Counted from the stretch's first letter, positions 16,103 to 27,700 are shown. The stretch is 64,000 nt of DNA from Peptococcus niger (GCF_900101835.1 NZ_FNAF01000003.1:62001-126000); one strand, 5' to 3'. Numbers and translations are program-made. The notes: a model not told the origin generated them from the sequence alone.

Positions 16103-17488
16103 ATGACCCTTAAAATTAAGAAGTACCTTATTTTTACCTTTCTCTTAGTGGCAGCCTTTTCTTATAAACCGGTTCTTGCAGCGATGCCGCCGGAAGATGG
16201 ATTCTATGAAGTCCCCGTGATCTTGATGCATGCAGATAAAGATAAAAAATCCATGGGGGCAAACGGGTTGCAGCCAGAGGCCTTGGCGAAAATAGAACAA
16301 GGACATTTAACCCTGTATTTGCGGACCCAGATGTTAAGCGTGACCGGGTTAACGACTTCTATGTGGAGCTGCCATTACCTAGATGGAATGGCATACCGGG
16401 GAGCCGCACCCTTGGATTATTCGTTAGAACTCCCAAAAACGCGGGGTGCGCGTCCGCAAGCCTTTCGGTTGACGTTCGAAAATGTGCCGGATAGGGTTCC
16501 GGTATTGGTCAATCCTCAGGTTCTTTTTATGGGCGATGTGCCACTCGCTGCGCGTTTGGCCATCAATTGGCAGGCAGCTCGTCCTTTGCCTGATGACGGT
16601 TTAATGGCGGCTCTTGAAGAGGGACGCGTGCCAAATGGCTCTGCCCCCTTTACCTTATCGGCGTCTGGCTTGTCTGCTGATTTACCGGGTGGGTTTCAAT
16701 TTTTGCCTGATTTGGCAGTGACCTTACTGCCGGTAAGTGACAAAGAAAAGTATCAAGCGGAACTGAATGCCAGTGAGGCCTATGCTTGGAAGGTTCAACT
16801 TTTTCAGCCTTTGGACAGGATTCCAGCAGCAGATAAAAATCGCCTTGGGCAGTTCCGGAAAGAATGTTCTGCTGAGGTATCCTTGTATTTGCCGAAAATT
16901 TATCCGCAATGTGCTGTGTATCGCCTTGATAAAGATGGTCTGGCAGCGTTGACGGTTCAGGATGGTGGCGATCAATGGTTGGTTCATAGCACCATACCTG
17001 GAAATTTTATTATGGTTCCATATAAGGGCGGCTTGCTTTCATCCGGCGTCAAAAAGGCTCAAAATCCGCCCAAAAAGTCGGGCCAACAGCTTGGTCAAAA
17101 AACGGCAACCTCTCCTGTGAATGAAGCGATGGGGAGGGCGCCTTTAGGCTCTGGAAAAACGGCGGCCCCTTTACCGGCAGCACCTGGGAACCGGCTGAAT
17201 GCTCCGGCTTCAGGACCAGCAACGGCTAGGCCTGCCCCCTTATCGGCAGGAACAGAGCTGGCGAGTGGGGATGATCAGGGCAGTACTGACGATGAAACGG
17301 CACAAAACGAGCCGGTGAAAGAACGCAATTCGGCAGCAGGTGTGATTGCCTTTATTTTTGCGGTACTTATCGGTGGCGCGGCGATAATTGGGCGACGAAC
17401 CTATCCTTTATTTAAAAATGAATTGGACCGCTGGTTGTATCTGCGTGCTTTTGAAAGGAGGCTGGATGAGCGTGAAAATCGCCATTAA
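16103..17488 (+). CDS. Membrane-anchored NEAT-type surface protein
   Basis: A 461-residue surface protein. A signal peptide (1-26, ending PVLAA) is followed by a NEAT-like region starting YEVPVILMHADKDKKSMGANG at about residue 33; this 'small polar loop with Ser-Met' before a long strand is the usual heme-contact loop. Residues 70-300 hold further beta-rich sequence, 310-405 a Pro/Ala/Gly/Thr-rich wall spacer, and 413-430 a membrane helix with a basic tail. NEAT domains bind heme or haemoglobin at the surface of Gram-positive cells. First gene of the importer operon; AAGGGAG precedes the ATG. Confidence 0.75.
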   Translation: MTLKIKKYLIFTFLLVAAFSYKPVLAAMPPEDGFYEVPVILMHADKDKKSMGANGLQPEALAKIEQGHLTLYLRTQMLSVTGLTTSMWSCHYLDGMAYRGAAPLDYSLELPKTRGARPQAFRLTFENVPDRVPVLVNPQVLFMGDVPLAARLAINWQAARPLPDDGLMAALEEGRVPNGSAPFTLSASGLSADLPGGFQFLPDLAVTLLPVSDKEKYQAELNASEAYAWKVQLFQPLDRIPAADKNRLGQFRKECSAEVSLYLPKIYPQCAVYRLDKDGLAALTVQDGGDQWLVHSTIPGNFIMVPYKGGLLSSGVKKAQNPPKKSGQQLGQKTATSPVNEAMGRAPLGSGKTAAPLPAAPGNRLNAPASGPATARPAPLSAGTELASGDDQGSTDDETAQNEPVKERNSAAGVIAFIFAVLIGGAAIIGRRTYPLFKNELDRWLYLRAFERRLDERENRH

Positions 17489-18365
17489 AACTGTTTTCTT
17501 CGCAGTGCTTTTATACTCTATGTTCACGTTGCCAGTTTTGGCGGCAGAGAGCGCTGATGTAGGGATTCAGCCGTATTATGCTCATCCATTAACCGGTGTT
17601 GTTGAAGACGCCGGTGATAATTCGGCAATCGGCCAGGGGATGGTGGAGTCGGTTTTGTCACCGGGTGGTTTTTATGAAGTGGACAATGACGGTAACCAAT
17701 GGCTGACGCTGAGGTTAAACTTGGCAGATCATACAAAAAATGCCTCCTTTGCAGTACAGACCCGTGGCAGTAGCGGATTTACGGCAGTTCAAGCCATGGA
17801 GGTCCAGCGTAGTGGCAATTCAGTGGATTATATGATTCCGGTCCCTGCAGCCGATGCCATTTTGCGCATTCAAATTTTTGTGGTGGACATGGGCCGGGAC
17901 GTTATTTTTTATGGGCTTATGGATGGGCAGTTGAATAACCGCCAATCAGACGGTGCAACGCCGGCTGTCACTTCAGCCGGAGGATTAGGGTCTACTGCCG
18001 GCGGTGGGGTCGGGACGATTCCTCCAAATGCAAAAAAAAGCGGTCTTACGGCGAATAAGGGACCGGCTGGGAAAGCAAGCACAGGTGTTCAGCCCCCGGC
18101 CAAAGATATGAAAGACACCGGATTGGGTGATGATTTTGGCCTGTTGACTGCGGATAGTCCGCAATTGCAAAAAGATAAGGCCAATAATGGGCCTTGGGGG
18201 CTGGTATCCCGCATTCTCTTTGCTGCCCTAGTCATTACTTTGGTATTGATCACCGTTGGTGCTGTCCTTGGTGTAGCAGTGCTGTTTTTCAGCGTGCGTT
18301 TTTTGCGCCGCTATAATGACGGAAAGGAGGCGCTGCTTTATGATGCGGAGGACCGTTTGGGCTAA
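17466..18365 (+). CDS. Shp-like heme-relay membrane protein (NEAT-related)
   Basis: A 299-residue protein with a signal peptide (1-27), an extracellular beta-rich domain (about 28-150; QWLTLRLNLADHTKN, MIPVPAADAILRIQIFVVDMGRDVIFYGLM), a Gly/Pro/Lys spacer (160-240) and a C-terminal membrane helix (about 250-280) with a basic tail. This layout and position match streptococcal Shp, which passes heme to the HtsA lipoprotein; the link is by layout rather than clear identity. GAAAGGAGG precedes the ATG at 17466, which overlaps the previous gene by 23 bases. Confidence 0.6.
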   Translation: MSVKIAIKTVFFAVLLYSMFTLPVLAAESADVGIQPYYAHPLTGVVEDAGDNSAIGQGMVESVLSPGGFYEVDNDGNQWLTLRLNLADHTKNASFAVQTRGSSGFTAVQAMEVQRSGNSVDYMIPVPAADAILRIQIFVVDMGRDVIFYGLMDGQLNNRQSDGATPAVTSAGGLGSTAGGGVGTIPPNAKKSGLTANKGPAGKASTGVQPPAKDMKDTGLGDDFGLLTADSPQLQKDKANNGPWGLVSRILFAALVITLVLITVGAVLGVAVLFFSVRFLRRYNDGKEALLYDAEDRLG

Positions 18366-19263
18366 GAGTCTTGTGAGCCTTTTAATGGTGGCGGTGATGA
18401 CAGCGGGGGTTTTTGTCGCTTATGAGCGCAGCCATCAAGGGACAGAGACCGCAGAGGCGGCAGAAACGACTTATCAAGGGAAAGAGACACCGGAGCGGAT
18501 TGTTGCCACTTCCATGGCTACTGTTTACATTATGGAAAAGTTGGATTTGGGGCTAGTTGGTGTGCCGGAAAGCACTGTCGATATGCTTCCGGAGCGGTAT
18601 GCAGGCGTTGAAAAAATTGGTGCGCCCATGCAACCGGACCAAGAGGTGCTGGCTGATTTGCAACCGGATTGGGTTCTTTCTCCGGTCAGCCTAGTGAGTG
18701 ATTTAAAGCCAATTTATGAAAAACTGAATTTGAACTATGGTTTTATCAATTTAAATAATGTCCCCGGTATGTATCGCAGCATCCAAGACTTGGGCGAGCG
18801 TTTTAACCGCCGCGCAGAGGCGACAGCCTTACTTAGTGAATATGATCATTTCATGAGTGCCTATCGTCAAAAGCATCCGCAAGGCTCTGGTAAGAAAGTC
18901 CTTATTTTAATGGGGTTGCCGGGGTCCTATGTGGTTGCAACAGATCATTCTTACGTGGGCAGCTTGATTAAGCTGGCTGGTGGCGAGAATGTCTATACGG
19001 ATCCGAGTCAGCCGTTTTTAAATGTCAATGTTGAAGATATGCTGAAAAAAGATCCGGATATTATTTTGCGCACAGCGCATGCTCTGCCGGATGATGTCAT
19101 GGCAATGTTCCGGGATGAATTTAATAAAAACCCTAATTGGAAACATTTTCGTGCTGTTCAAAAGGGTTGTGTTTACGACTTGAACCATGAACGGTTCGGG
19201 ATGAGTGCAAAATTTAATTACCCGGAAGCCTTGGCGGATTTGGAGGAAATTTTATATGCGTAA
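18340..19263 (+). CDS. Heme ABC transporter substrate-binding protein (IsdE/HtsA-like)
   Basis: A 307-residue class III periplasmic-type binding protein. After an N-terminal hydrophobic segment (8-27) the ERIVATSMATVYIMEKLDLGLVGVP region is typical of IsdE/HtsA. GAPMQPDQEV (Met97) aligns with the heme-ligand Met loop and YDLNHERFGMSAKFNYPEAL holds a His at the place of the second ligand. No lipobox cysteine is seen, so it may be held by an uncleaved signal anchor. AAAGGAGG lies 9 bases before the ATG at 18340. It overlaps the permease gene by 8 bases. Confidence 0.82.
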   Translation: MMRRTVWAKSLVSLLMVAVMTAGVFVAYERSHQGTETAEAAETTYQGKETPERIVATSMATVYIMEKLDLGLVGVPESTVDMLPERYAGVEKIGAPMQPDQEVLADLQPDWVLSPVSLVSDLKPIYEKLNLNYGFINLNNVPGMYRSIQDLGERFNRRAEATALLSEYDHFMSAYRQKHPQGSGKKVLILMGLPGSYVVATDHSYVGSLIKLAGGENVYTDPSQPFLNVNVEDMLKKDPDIILRTAHALPDDVMAMFRDEFNKNPNWKHFRAVQKGCVYDLNHERFGMSAKFNYPEALADLEEILYA

Positions 19264-20296
19264 TCAGGAAAGCTGTTCTCCGAACCCTAGGGGTTGGCGG
19301 CAGGGAATTTTTTTAAAAGCCGGCGCCTTTCTGGTAACGGGAGCATTACTGGTCTTATTGACCATTGTTTCGACTACTGTAGGCCGTCTAGATGTGGGCC
19401 TGGGGGAACTTTGGCAGGGGCTTGTGGGTGGAGGTAATGAAGCTGTAGATACGGTTATTGATGTGCGGCTGCCGCGGATTATTATCGCACTTTTTGCTGG
19501 GGCAGCCTTGGCTGTTTCCGGAACATTATTGCAGGCAGTGATGAAGAATCCACTGACTGATCCGGGCATTATCGGTATTTCATCTGCAGCAGCATTGGTC
19601 GGTAGCCTGGTGACGGCTCTTTTCCCAGCCTTATTTTTTAGCGTTCCGCTCTTGTCCGTCGTCGGCGGTTTGCTGGCCTATTTGGCCATTTATTCGCTCG
19701 CTTGGGACGGCGGTGTTCATCCAACACGGTTGATCCTGGTGGGGGTGGCCTTGAACATGACCTTTACCGGTATCGGTCAAGCGGTGGCTGCGGCTTTCGG
19801 GGGTGGTGGTAATATGAGCGCTACACAATCTATTGTCAGTGGTCATATTGCACAGAAAACTTGGGATGATGTCCGGCTTTTAGCGCTATATGTGGGTGTG
19901 ACCCTGGTGGTGGCCCTTTTATCGGCCCGGGTATGCAATCTTTTAGCGTTGGACGATAAGACGGCGCGCGGACTGGGCATCGCTGTCGACCGAAACCGTT
20001 TTTGGGTGGCGCTCATTGCCATTATTTTAGCTGCAATCACCACATCTGTGGTAGGAATAGTCGGCTTTTTAGGGTTGCTGGTACCTCATATTGCAAGACT
20101 CTTGGTAGGTAGCGACCATAAAGTATTGATTCCTTATGCTGTTTTATTAGGAGCGCTCTTTATGCTGGCCAGTGACACCATCGGCAGGGCTGTTTTTTAT
20201 CCCTATGAAGTGCCGGCGGCGGTTATCATGGCAGTGGTTGGTGGTCCTTTCTTTATTGCCTTACTGAAAATAGGAGGGCAAACTGATGAATATTAG
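19256..20296 (+). CDS. Heme/iron ABC transporter permease (FecCD/IsdF-like)
   Basis: A 346-residue FecCD-family permease. Typical segments are LPRIIIALFAGAALAVSGTLLQ, NPLTDPGIIGISSAA, and the ATPase-contact loop VGFLGLLVPHIARLLVGSDHK. Multiple hydrophobic helices cover the length. It imports the ligand delivered by the IsdE-like protein, powered by the next gene. The ATG at 19256 has GGAGG upstream and overlaps the binding-protein gene. Confidence 0.9.
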   Translation: MRNQESCSPNPRGWRQGIFLKAGAFLVTGALLVLLTIVSTTVGRLDVGLGELWQGLVGGGNEAVDTVIDVRLPRIIIALFAGAALAVSGTLLQAVMKNPLTDPGIIGISSAAALVGSLVTALFPALFFSVPLLSVVGGLLAYLAIYSLAWDGGVHPTRLILVGVALNMTFTGIGQAVAAAFGGGGNMSATQSIVSGHIAQKTWDDVRLLALYVGVTLVVALLSARVCNLLALDDKTARGLGIAVDRNRFWVALIAIILAAITTSVVGIVGFLGLLVPHIARLLVGSDHKVLIPYAVLLGALFMLASDTIGRAVFYPYEVPAAVIMAVVGGPFFIALLKIGGQTDEY

Positions 20297-21065
20297 ACAC
20301 CTGTCTTTCTCCTACGGAAAACATAGCATTCTTAAGGATATCAGCCTGTCTTTTCCGGCCGGGAGCATCACCACCCTGCTTGGCGCGAATGGTTCAGGAA
20401 AATCGACACTTTTTAATTGCTGTACCCGATATTTACGGCCACAAAGAGGGTTGATTGAGCTGGATAATAAGAATATTTTTCACTATTCGCAGAAGGTTTT
20501 TGCCCGTAAGGTGGCCATTGTCCATCAACAGAACCGTATTAGTGGAGATATTACAGTGAGAAAGTTGGTTAGCTACGGCCGTAGTCCATATCTGAAAATG
20601 ATGTCGCGTTACAGCGAAGAAGACGATAAAGCCGTAGACAAGGCCTTGCTGAATACGAACCTCCAAAATGTAGCAGAGCGCCAGGTGCTTGCTTTATCCG
20701 GCGGACAACGGCAGCGGGTATGGATTGCTATGGCATTGGCGCAGGAAAGTGAGTATTTGTTTTTAGATGAACCCACCACTTATTTAGATGTACGTTATCA
20801 GGCAGATTTGCTGAAGTTGATTAAGACGCTTAATGCACAGTTGGGGTTGACGGTGGTTATGATTTTACACGATATCAATCAGGCCATCGGTATTTCTGAT
20901 AAGGTGATTGGCATGAAACAAGGAGAAATCCTTTTTGAGGGGGCGCCACAAGAAGCCATTACGTCAGAGGGGGTGAGTCGACTTTACGATACCCCCTTGG
21001 AAGCAGTGACTTGTGGAAAGCGGCAGTTGGTACTATCGCCAGACATAGGCGATGGGCCTGTATAG
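20286..21065 (+). CDS. Heme/iron ABC transporter ATP-binding protein (FecE-like)
   Basis: A 259-residue ATPase of the iron-siderophore/heme importer type. Walker A is LLGANGSGKST (about 33-43), the signature LSGGQRQRVWIAMALAQ, Walker B YLFLDEPTTYLD, and the switch His is in ILHDINQA. It overlaps the permease by 11 bases. AGGAGG precedes the ATG. It completes the importer 16103-21065. Confidence 0.92.
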   Translation: MNIRHLSFSYGKHSILKDISLSFPAGSITTLLGANGSGKSTLFNCCTRYLRPQRGLIELDNKNIFHYSQKVFARKVAIVHQQNRISGDITVRKLVSYGRSPYLKMMSRYSEEDDKAVDKALLNTNLQNVAERQVLALSGGQRQRVWIAMALAQESEYLFLDEPTTYLDVRYQADLLKLIKTLNAQLGLTVVMILHDINQAIGISDKVIGMKQGEILFEGAPQEAITSEGVSRLYDTPLEAVTCGKRQLVLSPDIGDGPV

Positions 21066-21093
21066 TAGCTGTCGGTTAAAGGAGCAAGGTAAA

Positions 21094-21132
21094 ATGACAC
21101 ACTGTATCGTTGACCGTAACAAAACGGTTTAA
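21094..21132 (+). other. Candidate 12-residue leader peptide upstream of the flavodoxin
   Basis: AAAGGAGCAAGGT is followed by an ATG and twelve codons (MTHCIVDRNKTV), ending in TAA. It lies between the importer operon and the flavodoxin gene. SD spacing is good, but a frame this short could be chance. A TTGACC (21110-21115) within it is a possible -35 without a clear -10. Confidence 0.25.
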
Positions 21133-21173
21133 ATTCATAGACATAAAAAATACATTAAATATTAGGAGAATGA

Positions 21174-21707
21174 ATGATGAAAGGACTTATCGCCTACTCT
21201 TCCCTAACCGGGAATACGAAAACATTAGCTGAAAAATTAGCCGTTGGATTAGCCGAACTCGGTGACTGGACGCTTGTCGATATCAAAAAGGGCGCATCTG
21301 CTCAAGGGTATGATTGCGTTTTGGCTGGTGGATGGATTGACCGCGCCTGGCCTGATAAAGTGGCCAAGCAATGGATTCAAGCTCTGCCTAAGGAAATCCC
21401 CTGTGGAATTTTTGTGACCATGGGGGCTGAGCCGTCAAGTGAACATGGTGACCGAGTACGGGCTAATTTAGACAGCCTTTTAGAGTGTTTTAAAGTTTCT
21501 TTGGATAAGGCTGTTTTACCAGGCCTGGTTGACCCTGTTCTTTTAGAGCGGGTCCGGAAGATGCCGGCACAGGCTTTGGGGGAAAACGGAGAAAGCATTA
21601 GGGAACAAATGGTGGCGGCCGGAGAAAGGTCCCGGGTGGCTACTGAAGAGGAATATGAAGAGGCTGTAGCTGCTTTTCGCAAGACGATACAGGATAAAAT
21701 TTCCTAA
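21174..21707 (+). CDS. Flavodoxin family protein (heme-locus type)
   Basis: A 177-residue flavodoxin-like protein. The phosphate-binding loop is SSLTGNTKTLAE near residues 9-20, and the later loops GGWIDRAWPD and VTMGAEPSSEHGD occupy the usual isoalloxazine-contact places. Flavodoxins of similar size are encoded in heme-uptake loci of other anaerobes (for example HmuF in Fusobacterium), where they are linked to heme handling and tetrapyrrole reduction. A role here in heme breakdown is inferred from position. ATGs at 21174 and 21177 are both possible. The next gene begins 15 bases downstream. Confidence 0.75.
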   Translation: MMKGLIAYSSLTGNTKTLAEKLAVGLAELGDWTLVDIKKGASAQGYDCVLAGGWIDRAWPDKVAKQWIQALPKEIPCGIFVTMGAEPSSEHGDRVRANLDSLLECFKVSLDKAVLPGLVDPVLLERVRKMPAQALGENGESIREQMVAAGERSRVATEEEYEEAVAAFRKTIQDKIS

Positions 21708-21722
21708 GAAAGGGGTTTTAGA

Positions 21723-24700
21723 ATGAAACGATTGATTGCGACCCTGCTGATGATTTGTATGCTTCTAACCATGTTGCCGGTCATGCCTGCACAAGCGGCC
21801 GGTAAGCGGCCGGAAGCACCGGCAGGGGTCACCTTTAAGATTGTAAACAATACCTTAGAGATTGGTTTTGAAGATGATCCTTTAACTAAAGAAGAAAAAG
21901 ATTGGCTGGCCGATATCGTTGATATTGAAATAAACGGTTTTCATTACCGGGAAGTTGGGCATTCGGATACGATCCCCAATCAGGCTTTTGAGAGAGTGGA
22001 AGAAGAGGATGAGACAGTGAGTTCGATCCAAATTTCCAACCACAATCTCAGCCTGCCCAGTAATGATATTAAAATTTTAGCGCCTAACTACCAGGCTTAT
22101 ACCACGACCTATAGTCGGCCGGAGATTGAAAAAATGACCGACGGCTTGAGCATTATCGGTGTTGCTTTGGGTCACGCCGGCGATGAGCACTTACAGAGTG
22201 ACGGTATGTCCATCAATTTGCGCTATGATTATAACAGCTCGGAAAACGGGGCCTTAAATACCCTGATGACCTGCGGCCTAAAGAGTGTGACCATTGACGG
22301 TAAAACCTTCAGTGTCCGGGATGCCCAAGACGGCCGGCAAAGCTTTTTCTTACGCGAAACAGTCCTGTCGGCCTGGGATAAAACCCCGGATGGTAAGTTG
22401 ATCGTAGACCATTTTAAAAAGCATGACAAACACCAGGTCATTATGACCTTCAACGATGACAGCAGTGTTAAATACGAAGATAAGGGCTATCAAGATCCGA
22501 ATAAAGAGTCGGAAAAAGAAGAAGATCCCCCCTCAGGAGCGGTGGATAAAAATACCGGGGGCATGGCTGCCGGCTGGGAGTTTGTAAAATTCGAGCAAGC
22601 TGCTAATGATTGGAACGGGGCTCGGATGGCCAGCGACATCCCCCAAGACCAATGGTACAAAAAGTACGTTGAAAATATCCGCTATGTGCTTATCGATGAT
22701 AGCCAGCTGGCTGATAAACAAGAAAAACCCGGTGATATTACCCTGCAAGGGGAAGTGCTGGCTTTTGCCGTCTATGGCCGGGTCTTTAACAATGACCCCC
22801 ATAAAATGGTTATCGGCTTTAAAGATGGCAGTACCCTTACCCATATTGATGCGGGCTATGAAGGGCCCCAAAAACCCTTCGACATCGATAAGTATCTAAA
22901 AGAAAACCCCACCCGCAAGGAAGAAGCGGCCAAGCCCGCAACCGGGGAAGTCTCTAAAAAATATGTCATTGAAAGCGCTGACTTTGTCAAGGGCTACGGG
23001 GACCCGGAGCTGGTGGTTAAATTTAAGAATGTCGAGCATAGGCTCCTTATTGAGGACATGCAGTCCTTTACCGTGAACGGCAAGACTTATGACAATAGCA
23101 ACCTATGGACTCTTTCCTGGAAGGGGATGATCTGCAATGACCAGAGTGTGATTCACCTCCTGTACGGGAAAGATCAATTAGACTTGACCTTCCTTTGGAA
23201 AGACGGGTCCCACACCACGATTATCAAGAAAATCACCCCGGTGACCGATCCCAAAGGCCCTCAAAAGCCTGAAAAACCGGCTGAACCGGAACTTTCTAAC
23301 GAAGAACAAGTCTTAAGCGATGACGATGAAACCGTGCAGGTAACGGCACCGGCCGGCGCCCTTCCCAAGGATGTCTCCTTAAGCCTTACAGAAAGATCAA
23401 GTCAAGAAGTGGCAGACCTGTCACCGGCCTATGGCAAGATCATTGCAGATAAGAAAAACGTCTCTGCCTTTGATATTTCCCTTTACAGTAACAATCAAAA
23501 GGTGCAACCTAAAAAACCGGTTAAGGTCAGCTTGCCCCTGGGCAGTCATGATAAAGACAGCCTGGCGGTCTACCACCTTAAGGCTGATGGCCAATCCGGG
23601 CCGGTCAAAGCCCAAGTGGAGAATGGCCGGGTAATCTTTACGGCTGACAGTTTTTCCATTTATCTCTTAACCAGCGGCAAAAAAGAAAAGGAAAAACCTG
23701 CCGTTGACCAGAAAAAAATGGCTGACCAGCTGGCTATTACCGGTCTACAAGAAAAAATGAACTGGATGGGCGAATTAGATTCTGTCGTCCTCCAGTGCAA
23801 GGATATCGAAAAGAAATCCACTGAAGAAAGAACTAAACTGGCAGCTAGTCTTAAAGCAGCTACTTGGACGGTGAACGGCGAGACCTTTACCAACCAAGAA
23901 ATTGGCTATACCCAGGGTGGATTAACCGGCTACGAAGTCTACGGTTTCAATGCGGATTTGATAACAGCTTACAAAAAACAAAAACCGGCCGCTGTAAAAA
24001 TCACCTTTACTGACGGCAGCAGCTGGGATAACGGGGTTCAATTCAATAACGAGAGCAGCAAAAAAGACTATGCTCTGACAGCTAAGTTGCCGGATGGCGA
24101 CTATACCCTGACTTTCGCTGCTAGCAAGCCGGACGGCAGCCCCAGCATGATGGCCGGTTTCTTAGATAAGAAGGCAAAATTAACCGTTGCCGGCAATCAA
24201 AAAACCGTCACCTTCTTAATCACTTCTAATGCTAACTTGCTCTTAGACTTTGCCTGCAGCGAGAAAGGAAAAGAGCAATTTGTATCAGCAAAAGATGAGG
24301 TCTACGGTAAAGCGTCAGATAACTGCAAGACCTATACCGTCCCGGTAGAGGCCCTGGATAAAAAATACCAACTGGCCATTTTAAACGCCATGATGAATGG
24401 TCAGAATTCTGATAAAGGCAACTACACCAAGTACACCAAGGTGGACCTTTCTTTTACTCCACCGGTCATCAAGGGCTGGACCGGCTTTAATAAAGCTGAA
24501 AACCCGGCCTTTGACCAAGGGAAAAATGATGACAACCTCAGATTAAAACTCATTGCCGCCGGGGTAGATACCAACGGCGATGGGAAGATTTCTAAAGAAG
24601 AACTGCAAAATGCCCGTGGTAAGTTGGATTTGAGCAATGAAAAAATCGGCCCCAGCCCGGATGTTTCCATCTTAAAAGATCTGGGCCCCAATGTTAGCGA

Positions 24701-27700
24701 GCTTTACCTGGATGCCAACGGCATTGAATCTTTGCCGGACGGTTTCTTTGATCATATGACGGGCCTTGGTCAGGTCAGCCTAAGCGGAAATAAGCTCACT
24801 GCCCTGCCCAAGAACACCTTTGCTAAAAATAAAAATTTGCACACCGTGTGGATGGAAGGAAATGAACTGACAGAGCTGGCGGCCGATCTCTTTGCCAACA
24901 ACCCGGAACTGAAAGAAGTAGCCATTTCTCGGAATAAGATTGACCGCCTGCCTGAGGGCTTCTTCAACAAGAACAGCAAACTGAAGGTCTTTTATGCCAG
25001 CGGAAACCAAATTAGCCGGATTGAAGAGGGAACCTTCGGTGAGATGAGACGGCTGACTAAGCTGGATCTGTCCGATAACCGCTTGACCGAGCTGCCGGCT
25101 GACTTTAATCATTTCGCTCAACTGGAAGAACTCAGCCTGGCCAATAACCGCCTGACCAGTCTCCCTGACGGGATAAGCAAGTTTGGCCGTCTTTACAAGC
25201 TGAATATCAGCAATAACCAAATCAAAGATATTAACGAAAAAATATGGCAGAAAATGGCTCGCAACAGTTCGAATTACAGGACTAAATATCCCAACCTGGA
25301 TGTAAGCGGTAATTTACTGACGGATATTCCCTTTGATAAGATGTTGGCGCAAAAACCGGCATTTAATAAATTTGACGTCAGCCGCAACTATTTGCCGGCC
25401 AGCCTCAGCCAAGATCAAGTAGATAAGCTCTCTAAACTGGGGATTCACATTGGCAGCGGCATGGAAAACCTTTACCAGCCCCAGCTCAGTGCTATGAAGG
25501 CCAGTTTACAGGCAGATAAAGGAGAAATCACCCTAAACCAAGACCTGGATATGTTGCAAATGGCCTTTTGGGAGATTAAAGATTTCCATACCTGGGACAG
25601 CTTCCTGTCTCCGGAAGCCTACCTGACTTTCCTCAAGGATAAAATATACAAGAGCCATAATATCACCACCATCAATGACCACCTGGGGATTGCCCAAATC
25701 TTAGATAAAATGAATTTTGACTGGCAAATCCGCACCGTCATTGAGAAAAAAGAGGGGGACAGCTACCGGGAAATCAGCAATGAGTTCCTGGAAAATGAAG
25801 GGCATAACGGGACCCTGAGCGATGTAGACCCCTTAGATGACTACCGACTGACCTTTAAAGATCCGGATATGAAGGCCGGTGACTGCTACCGGCTGACTCG
25901 GACTCTGCAAATGAAGAGCAACCAGAGTGACTATAAGCCGGTCTTCCGCTATTCCCTGGAAGCCAAGGCAAAGAGTGCTGTGGCAGAGAAAAAGGACACG
26001 GCTTGGGAAGTTCCTGCTGAGCTCTGGAAGGCTGATAAAGACGAGCCCTCCATGGCTGCAAGTATCCTCGGCCATAAGGCCCTTGTAAGCAAAACAGATG
26101 AGGGCTATAAAGTTCAATTAACCTTTACGCCCTTAACCATAGGCAGCATCACCGGTTACTTGCAAGCGCTGGAAGTCTATGAAAGCAAAGATGACCAGAC
26201 CCTGGGTAAGGCTCGGGCCCTGCCCTTAAAAGATGTAAAAAGCAATGAGCGCGGGATGATCGCTGCCAGCTTTATGACTGCAGACAAGCCTCAAGATATT
26301 TACTATTTGACTGTGACTTATACCATCGGGTCTGTTCCGGCAAACCGGTCTGCTTTAGCTGTGCCCGGAAAAGCATCTACCAGTACAGATCCGGTCCGTT
26401 TACGCCTGAATTGGAAAGAGGCCAAAGCAGTCACGGTTGCTGAGACCGATCCGGAGAAAGAAGACGCCAAGACCGCTTTGGACAAGGCGATTAAAGCCGC
26501 TCAAGCTAAACTGGCTGATGGCAAGACCTACACCGATGCCAGTAAGGCCGCTGTAGAAAAAGCGCTTACCGATGCCCAAGCCGCCCTGGATAAAGATACC
26601 GCCACTATGCAAGCCGCTACCGCTGCCCTGAATAAGGCCGTGACCAGTTTAGAAGAAAAAGCCGTTGATCAGGTCGAGACCGTGCCGATTAAGGTTTTTA
26701 AGGCAAATGAAGATAAGGAGTCTATGTCTTCCAAGGCAGTTATTCCGGAAGCTAAGGTCCAAAAAGTAGCAGAAGGTTGGCAGGTTGATGTTAGCTTCCA
26801 ACCGATGAAGGTCATGGGTCTTACGGGGCATCTGGAAAAGGCTTATGTCTATGACAAGCTTGAAGATATGAAGGCCAAAAAAGCCAAAGACCTTCGCAAG
26901 GGTGTAGAAGTTATCGATAGGTATACTGAAAAAGATAAAGACTATCCGAAAACCATTCGTTTTATCAGTAAGGACAAACCGAAAGTTATCGGCCTTTGCG
27001 TGGTTGTTGATATGATGAGAGCTATGGGAGGAGACGGAGAAGCTGACCTGCGTTTGATTTTTGACTGGCCTGAAGAAAAACCGGCAGTTGATCAAGACAA
27101 AGAAGCCGCCAAGGCCGCTTTGGATAAGGCTATTAAAGCTGCTCAAGATAAACTGACTGACGGTAAGACCTACACCGATGCCAGCAAATCAGTCCTAGAC
27201 AAAGCCTTAACTGAGGCCAAAGCTGCCCTGGATAAAGACACCGCCGATATGCAAACCGCTACCGCTGCCCTGAATAAGGCCGTAGCCGACTTAAAAGAAA
27301 AACCGGTAGTTGATAAAGACAAGGAAGCCGCCAAGGCAGCATTGACCAAGGCCATCGACCAAGCTAAGGCCAAACTGGCTGACGGTAAGACCTACACCGA
27401 TGCCAGCAAATCAGTCCTAGACAAAGCCTTAACTGAGGCCAAAGCCGCTCTGGATAAAGACACCGCCGCTATGCAAGCCGCTACCGCTGCCCTAAATAAG
27501 GCCGTAGCCGACTTAAAAGAAAAACCGGTAGTTGATAAAGACAAAGAAGCCGCCAAGGCCGCTTTGACCAAGGCCATCGACCAAGCTAAGGCAAAACTGG
27601 CTGATGGCAAGACGTACACCGATGACAGCCGAGCAGCTGTTCAAGCAGCTCTTGCAAAAGCTCAGACTGCTCTGAATAGGGATACGGTTGAGATGAAGGA

